From Larix kaempferi (taxonomy: Eukaryota; Streptophyta; Pinopsida; Pinales; Pinaceae), in NCBI GenBank assembly GCA_027924585.1, contig BSBM01001138.1, positions 13,759,001-13,823,000 of the forward strand: DNA of 64,000 bases, in the 5' to 3' direction. The number at the start of each line of letters is the position of its first letter. The first letter of the stretch is position 1. A model generated the notes under the pieces. The model was given only the letters and a program-made list of their open reading frames with translations, was not told the origin of the DNA and did no database searches. The position numbers and the translations under genes are program-made. Shown here piece after piece: positions 60,046 through 64,000 of this stretch.

Positions 60046-60156
60046 CAATTTTCATTTGTAAATGTTCAAAATTTTAATATGAAAAATTCAATGTTTAAAA
60101 TATCCAGTCATTGTTACAATAACAAGTCAATCCGCTAAGTTATAACATATAAGAAT

Positions 60157-60955
60157 AGTTTGTCCCGACTTCTATTTTCCGACAAGAAGGATCATCCGCC
60201 CCTTCTTTTTATAGTTAATTGTGAAAACATTTATCTAGCAATTCAACTATATCCATAATGGATAACACAAGAAGGATCGACCGACCCTTCTTGCAGTGTC
60301 GAGCTATTATGAAAATCATATTGGGAATAAGAAGGGTCGGTCAACCCTTCAATTTCGAGGAAATTGTTAAACTAGAACACCTTGGAATTTATAACATATA
60401 AAAATAGTTTGTCCCGACTTCCATTTTCCGACAAGAAAGATCGGTTGCCCCTTCTTTTCGTAGTTAATTGTGAAAACCTTTATCCAAGAATTTAGCTATA
60501 TCCATAATGGAGAACACAAGAACGATGGGCCGACCCTTCTTGCAGTGTCGAAATATTATGAAGATAATATTGATCATAAGAAGGGTCGGTCGACCCTTAT
60601 TTCAGTGTCAAACTATAATGAAAATAATATGGAGAATAAGAAGGGTCGATCGACCCTTCAATTACGAGGGAATTGTAAAAATAGAACGCCTCGGAAGTTG
60701 TATCATATAAAAATGGTTTGTCTTGACTTCCATTTTACGACAAGAAGGATCGGCCGCCCCTTCTTTTCGTAGTTAATTGTCAAAATATTTATCCATCAAT
60801 TCAACTATAGCCATAATGGATAATACAAGGATCGACCGATCCTTGTTGCAGTGTCGAACTATTATGAAAAGAATATTAGGAATAAGAAGGGTCGGTCAAC
60901 CCTTCATTTAGGAGGGAATTGTAGCAATAGGACACCTTGGAGAAAGAGCAACCGC
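60157..60955. repeat. Higher-order satellite (about 250-310 bp units) carrying ten 20-24 bp palindromes
   Basis: Units begin with AGTTTGTCCCGACTTC (60157, 60406) and GGTTTGTCTTGACTTC (60715). Palindromes of the type AAGAAGGGTCGACCCTTCTT start near 60184, 60269, 60329, 60433, 60518, 60578, 60638, 60742, 60826 and 60884. GAAGGGTCGATCGACCCTTC at 60640-60659 is perfect. Intervals repeat as 104, 85, 60. Confidence 0.9.
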
Positions 60956-61134
60956 TCTTTCTCTGAAAATATTTCTACTTGCCAGCAAAGTATTTAAAGC
61001 AAAACTTCTATAAATTTTGCGACATGTGGAACACTTATATTGTGTCACGTGGCATATTTGATTTTTAAAATTAGTTTAAATATTGTTTAAACGAATATTA
61101 AAGAAATTAATGGTACCATTTAACGTTTGGGAAC

Positions 61135-61365
61135 TGTTTTAAGCTCCTGCGTTTTCTGAACCAACAACGAGGATGTTATATGACCGGGGTACAAATGAGA
61201 AGTATAGCTTGCAATTTGTGGGGAAATGAGAAGTAGTTGGAGATGAACATGGTGTAAGGAATTTATGGTTGAGTTACTGAGTAGATTTTCCTTAACTAAG
61301 TTTAAAACTGATACACTCCAAATTAGTTTTAAACTGATAATAGTTGAGCTGCCCCATTATTGCTC
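61135..61365. other. Unassigned sequence
   Basis: No coding or repeat signal between the satellite and the 34-bp repeats. Confidence 0.35.
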
Positions 61366-61467
61366 GAGAATGGGGAAACTCCTCAGTAGACAAAGCAGAG
61401 AGAATGGGGCAGCTCCCTAGTAGACAGAGCAGAGAGAATGGGGCATCTCCCCAGTAGACATGGAGCT
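61366..61467. repeat. 34-bp tandem repeat, three copies
   Basis: GAGAATGGGG starts units at 61366, 61400 and 61434, each ending near AGTAGACA. Confidence 0.9.
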
Positions 61468-62060
61468 GACCCAAGCTGAGGGTTGCTTTGAATGCGTAGA
61501 GGGACGAGGTACCATAGTTGCAACCAGCTATTCGATGAAGGGACTTGTGAGCGAAGAATTGAGAAGAAGCCATAAAGACACACATGTGAGGGCAGGAAAG
61601 TGGAAGCAAGGGAGGTGGTATATTTCATGGGGCACGCGTGCCATGTTACGGGCACCTGGGTCGAGGCTCCTCCCCCACATGCCCTCCTCGTGTCCGACAC
61701 GTGGCCCCTTGTATAATGGTGACTCCTGCATCTAGGGTTAATATATGGTATACTTGATTCACATAAACAATTTTGTTTCTTAAAAACAATCATGGGAAGT
61801 AATTGCATAATTTAATATATGGTATACTTGATTCACATAGGCTGAAACTTACAACGAATATTATTCAGCCTGCTACAGGCCATTTAATGCGCTAGCAGCA
61901 GGCATGTTGGCTGTTGGATTTTCAAGGAATGGATTGGAGTGATACGTGTACGATTAATCCAACAAAATATTTTTAATCCATCAACACAGTGGCCACTCAC
62001 TATATATAGGCTAACCATGCCCCATATCACAACAAATTGAAATCGTCCAGGAAGCCATGG
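61468..62060 (+). promoter_or_regulatory. Promoter-like region with G-box and TATA box
   Basis: GACACGTGGCCCC near 61695 contains a G-box/ABRE core. CTATATATAGG (about 61999-62009) is a good TATA box, and 50 bp later GAAGCCATGG has a favourable plant start context, but that frame (MEFYFTSSVVF) stops after 11 codons. Either a lost gene's promoter or an LTR-type promoter; no product recognised. Confidence 0.4.
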
Positions 62061-62286
62061 AATTTTATTTTACTTCCTCTGTTGTTTTTTGAGAAATGCT
62101 TGAGTCTTATGATCGCTCCCCAGTTCTCGTCATGATATATGAGTTTTCACCGCAAACCTTTTCGTTTAATTATTGCCTGTAGTTGATTATAAGTTTTTCC
62201 CACGAACCTTTTCGTTTAATTATTGCCCGTAGTTGAATGTAAGTTTTTCCTGTGAACGATGGAGCATTTCATTTAATTATCTATCT

Positions 62287-63104
62287 CGACGACTATTGCA
62301 ACTGTTGACGATCGCATGTGATGACGGCTCCATCCCATCCTTACATCCATCTATCGCAGATCTATCTCACCGGTCACATTGTCAAGTCGAATTATTGCGC
62401 GTTGTCACATGTATTGGTCACATGTATTGTTCTTATTGCCCGTAGTTGATTATAAGTTTTTCTCGCGAACGATGGATCATTTGTCAGACCTCTGTTAGAA
62501 AATGATGGCTCCATTCTGTCCATATATCCATCAATGGAAGACCTACCAATCTCTTCCGGTCATGTTGTCAGATGCCTAACATTCCAAGATGAGCAGTTCT
62601 GTTTACAAATGATGGTTCCTAACAAAGATGCAATGGGTTGCTTCACAACTACGTTAAGCTTTTCGTTTATTTTATTGCCCATAGTTGATATATGGGCATT
62701 TCGAGCCAAGTCCCAATACATGGATTTGTCATTAAACGAAAAGCTTAACATAGTTGTGAAGCACCCCATTTCATCTCTATTAAGAACCATCATTTGTACA
62801 CAGAAATGATGATCTTGAAATGTTAGGCATCTGACAACATGACCGGAAGAGATTGGTAGGTCTACCATTGATGGATATATGGATGTAATGGAGCCATTGT
62901 TTTCTAACAGAGGATTTGAATTCGCCTGCAAAACTTATAATCATTGAAATCCAACAAGAATATGCAACTATGGAAAAATACATGTGACGATGCGCAATAA
63001 TTCGACTTGAAACCGTGACTAGTGAGATAGAAATGCAATAGATGGATGTAAGGAGGGGATGGAGCCATCATCACATGTGGTCGTCAATAGTTGCAGCAGT
63101 CGTC
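62287..63104. repeat. Long inverted repeat, arms about 380 bp, loop about 62 bp
   Basis: The left arm (62287-62669) and the reverse complement of the right arm (62732-63104) match at, for example, ATGTGATGACGGCTCCATCC (left) against GGATGGAGCCATCATCACAT (right), and AAGCTTTTCGTTTA against TAAACGAAAAGCTT. The loop holds TATTGCCCATAGTTGATAT, related to TTATTGCCCGTAGTTGA repeats just upstream (62170, 62218 and 62434). The arms have no recognised coding content; open frames on both strands are mirror images of each other. Confidence 0.85.
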
Positions 63105-63469
63105 AAATGTTATTTTAGTACTAGACCATGCTGTCAACTTCTTCTTACTGCGACAAGTAGAAGGTAGAGGGACTATGCTTTCATAGTCAACAACGTTATG
63201 TTCATTCAACTCCAGTCATTTTATGATTTCTTTAGGATGAAGAAATGCATTGTTCGTGGGGGAGATGTTGGAGGATATTAGGTCGGCCGCCAAACTAGGT
63301 CCTCCGTTCGACCACTTCAGAGAACATGTCAAACCGTTGTGTCGATCAATGTTAAATTCTAATTAGCATTATAATGTGTCTGGGAAGGCATGCATGGGTT
63401 GCTTGTCTTTTAAATTATACATGGAATGTGTTGAATATAATTGTACCACTGATGAAAAAACTATTCAGT
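63105..63469. other. Unassigned sequence
   Basis: No gene or repeat recognised. Confidence 0.35.
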
Positions 63470-63625
63470 AATGACAGTCTGTAAATTTCCTTCCTTTCTC
63501 TGTTAATTTTTATTTCCTGCAATGACAGTCTGTAAATTTCCTTCCTTTCTTTGTTAATTATTATTTGCAGTAACTTATGTGTGTCTGAAAATTTTCTTCC
63601 TTTCTCTATTAATTGTTATTTCCAG
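63470..63625. repeat. About 51-56 bp tandem repeat, three copies
   Basis: ATGACAGTCTGTAAATTTCC at 63471 and 63522, and a diverged third copy (GTGTCTGAAAATTTTC) near 63582; each is followed by TTCCTTTCT and TTAATT. Confidence 0.85.
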
Positions 63626-63778
63626 TAGATATTTTCCATTGTGTTATTCTTCATGCTTGGATGAAAGTAATATTAAATCAGAATTCATATGTTTATGCTC
63701 TGGTTTACCGCATCTAAGTATTCACCAGTCTTATGCTAAAATTTATATTGGATTCATTTATGACCAATGCCCAATATT

Positions 63779-63895
63779 ATTGGAGAACACAAGAAGGATC
63801 GATCGACCCTTCTTGCAATGTTCAACTATTATGAAAACAATACTGGGAATAACTAGGGTTGGTCGAACATATAAAAATAGTTTGTCCCTGTTGAT
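63779..63895. repeat. Dispersed partial unit of the palindrome satellite
   Basis: GGAGAACACAAGAAGGATCG, a 24-bp palindrome at 63791-63814 and AAAAATAGTTTGTCCC match the 60157-60955 satellite, 3 kb away. Confidence 0.85.
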
Positions 63896-64000
63896 GTATA
63901 TGTAACTTCAGAATGTATTTCATCTATGTATTTCATATATATTTATTGTACCCTTATAAGAGATGTGTTATTCCTCTATAAGGAAGTGTCATCATGTGGA

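Noticed and set aside
60470-60772. 100-codon plus-strand frame in the palindrome satellite
   Set aside because: Its sequence repeats with the satellite unit; no independent coding evidence.
61292-61808. Overlapping minus-strand frames (105 and 141 codons)
   Set aside because: They cover the 34-bp repeat and promoter-like region, overlap in different frames and match no family.
62534-62983. Frames on both strands in the inverted repeat
   Set aside because: They are mirror copies created by the inverted arms; they share peptides such as SSGHVVRCLTFQD by symmetry.

Overview
The window is plant nuclear DNA from a repeat-rich genome. It has plant LTR-retrotransposon families, tRNA-type primer-binding sites, plant promoter motifs (TATA, G-box) and a remnant of a plastid-chaperonin (CPN60 beta) gene with its introns. 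Nothing in it looks bacterial or like an organelle genome. A fern, gymnosperm or other large-genome vascular plant would fit, but I cannot name the species. I see no intact host gene; every long protein-like stretch is broken by stops or frameshifts.

Layout. (1) 1-3700 is AT-rich and holds the C-terminal exons of a plastid CPN60-beta pseudogene (2709-3666). (2) About 5.0-18.5 kb is a decayed Ty3/gypsy element of the Tat/Ogre type on the minus strand: LTR 17734-18475, PBS 17714-17728, gag, protease, two extra zinc knuckles, RT-RNase H, integrase, then a second RNase H. Past pol, on the opposite strand, lies a plant-mobile-domain-like gene (6709-8028) with its own TATA box, an intron and upstream arrays of hairpins and 148-bp repeats. 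(3) 18476-25206 is a second Ty3/gypsy element on the plus strand with both LTRs (iMet PBS); its 3' LTR carries a 722-bp LTR-like insertion. (4) 25.2-32.4 kb is mostly featureless, apart from a degenerate hammerhead-ribozyme motif of the Penelope-like-element kind at 26122-26156. (5) 32381-43273 is a non-autonomous LTR element on the minus strand (5-bp TSD GGACA) without pol, encoding an acidic protein with repeated modules. A Ty1/copia element (32738-37840, TSD ACAAT) is nested in its 3' LTR. (6) 43.3-48.4 kb is satellite-like: a direct duplication of about 1.1 kb, a 10-bp GTCAACCATG-type array, and a long AT-rich inverted repeat. (7) 48.4-51.1 kb is a truncated minus-strand gypsy-like element with an 1827-bp LTR. 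(8) 51.7-57.4 kb is a 2-kb direct duplication, one copy interrupted by a 1249-bp TIR element with a 9-bp TSD. (9) 57.5-64 kb holds arrays of short palindromes, a 42-bp array, and an inverted repeat with arms of about 380 bp.

How it fits together. The window records nested transposition: copia inside a non-autonomous LTR element, an LTR-like insert inside a gypsy LTR, and a MULE-like insert inside a segmental duplication. The most unusual content is the organisation of the Tat-like element (antisense gene with its own promoter, extra zinc knuckles after the protease, RNase H after integrase, matching tandem arrays at both internal ends), the hammerhead-like motif, and the regularly spaced perfect palindromes near 60.2-60.9 kb. 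All coordinates and similarities were read by eye; no alignment or database search was run.
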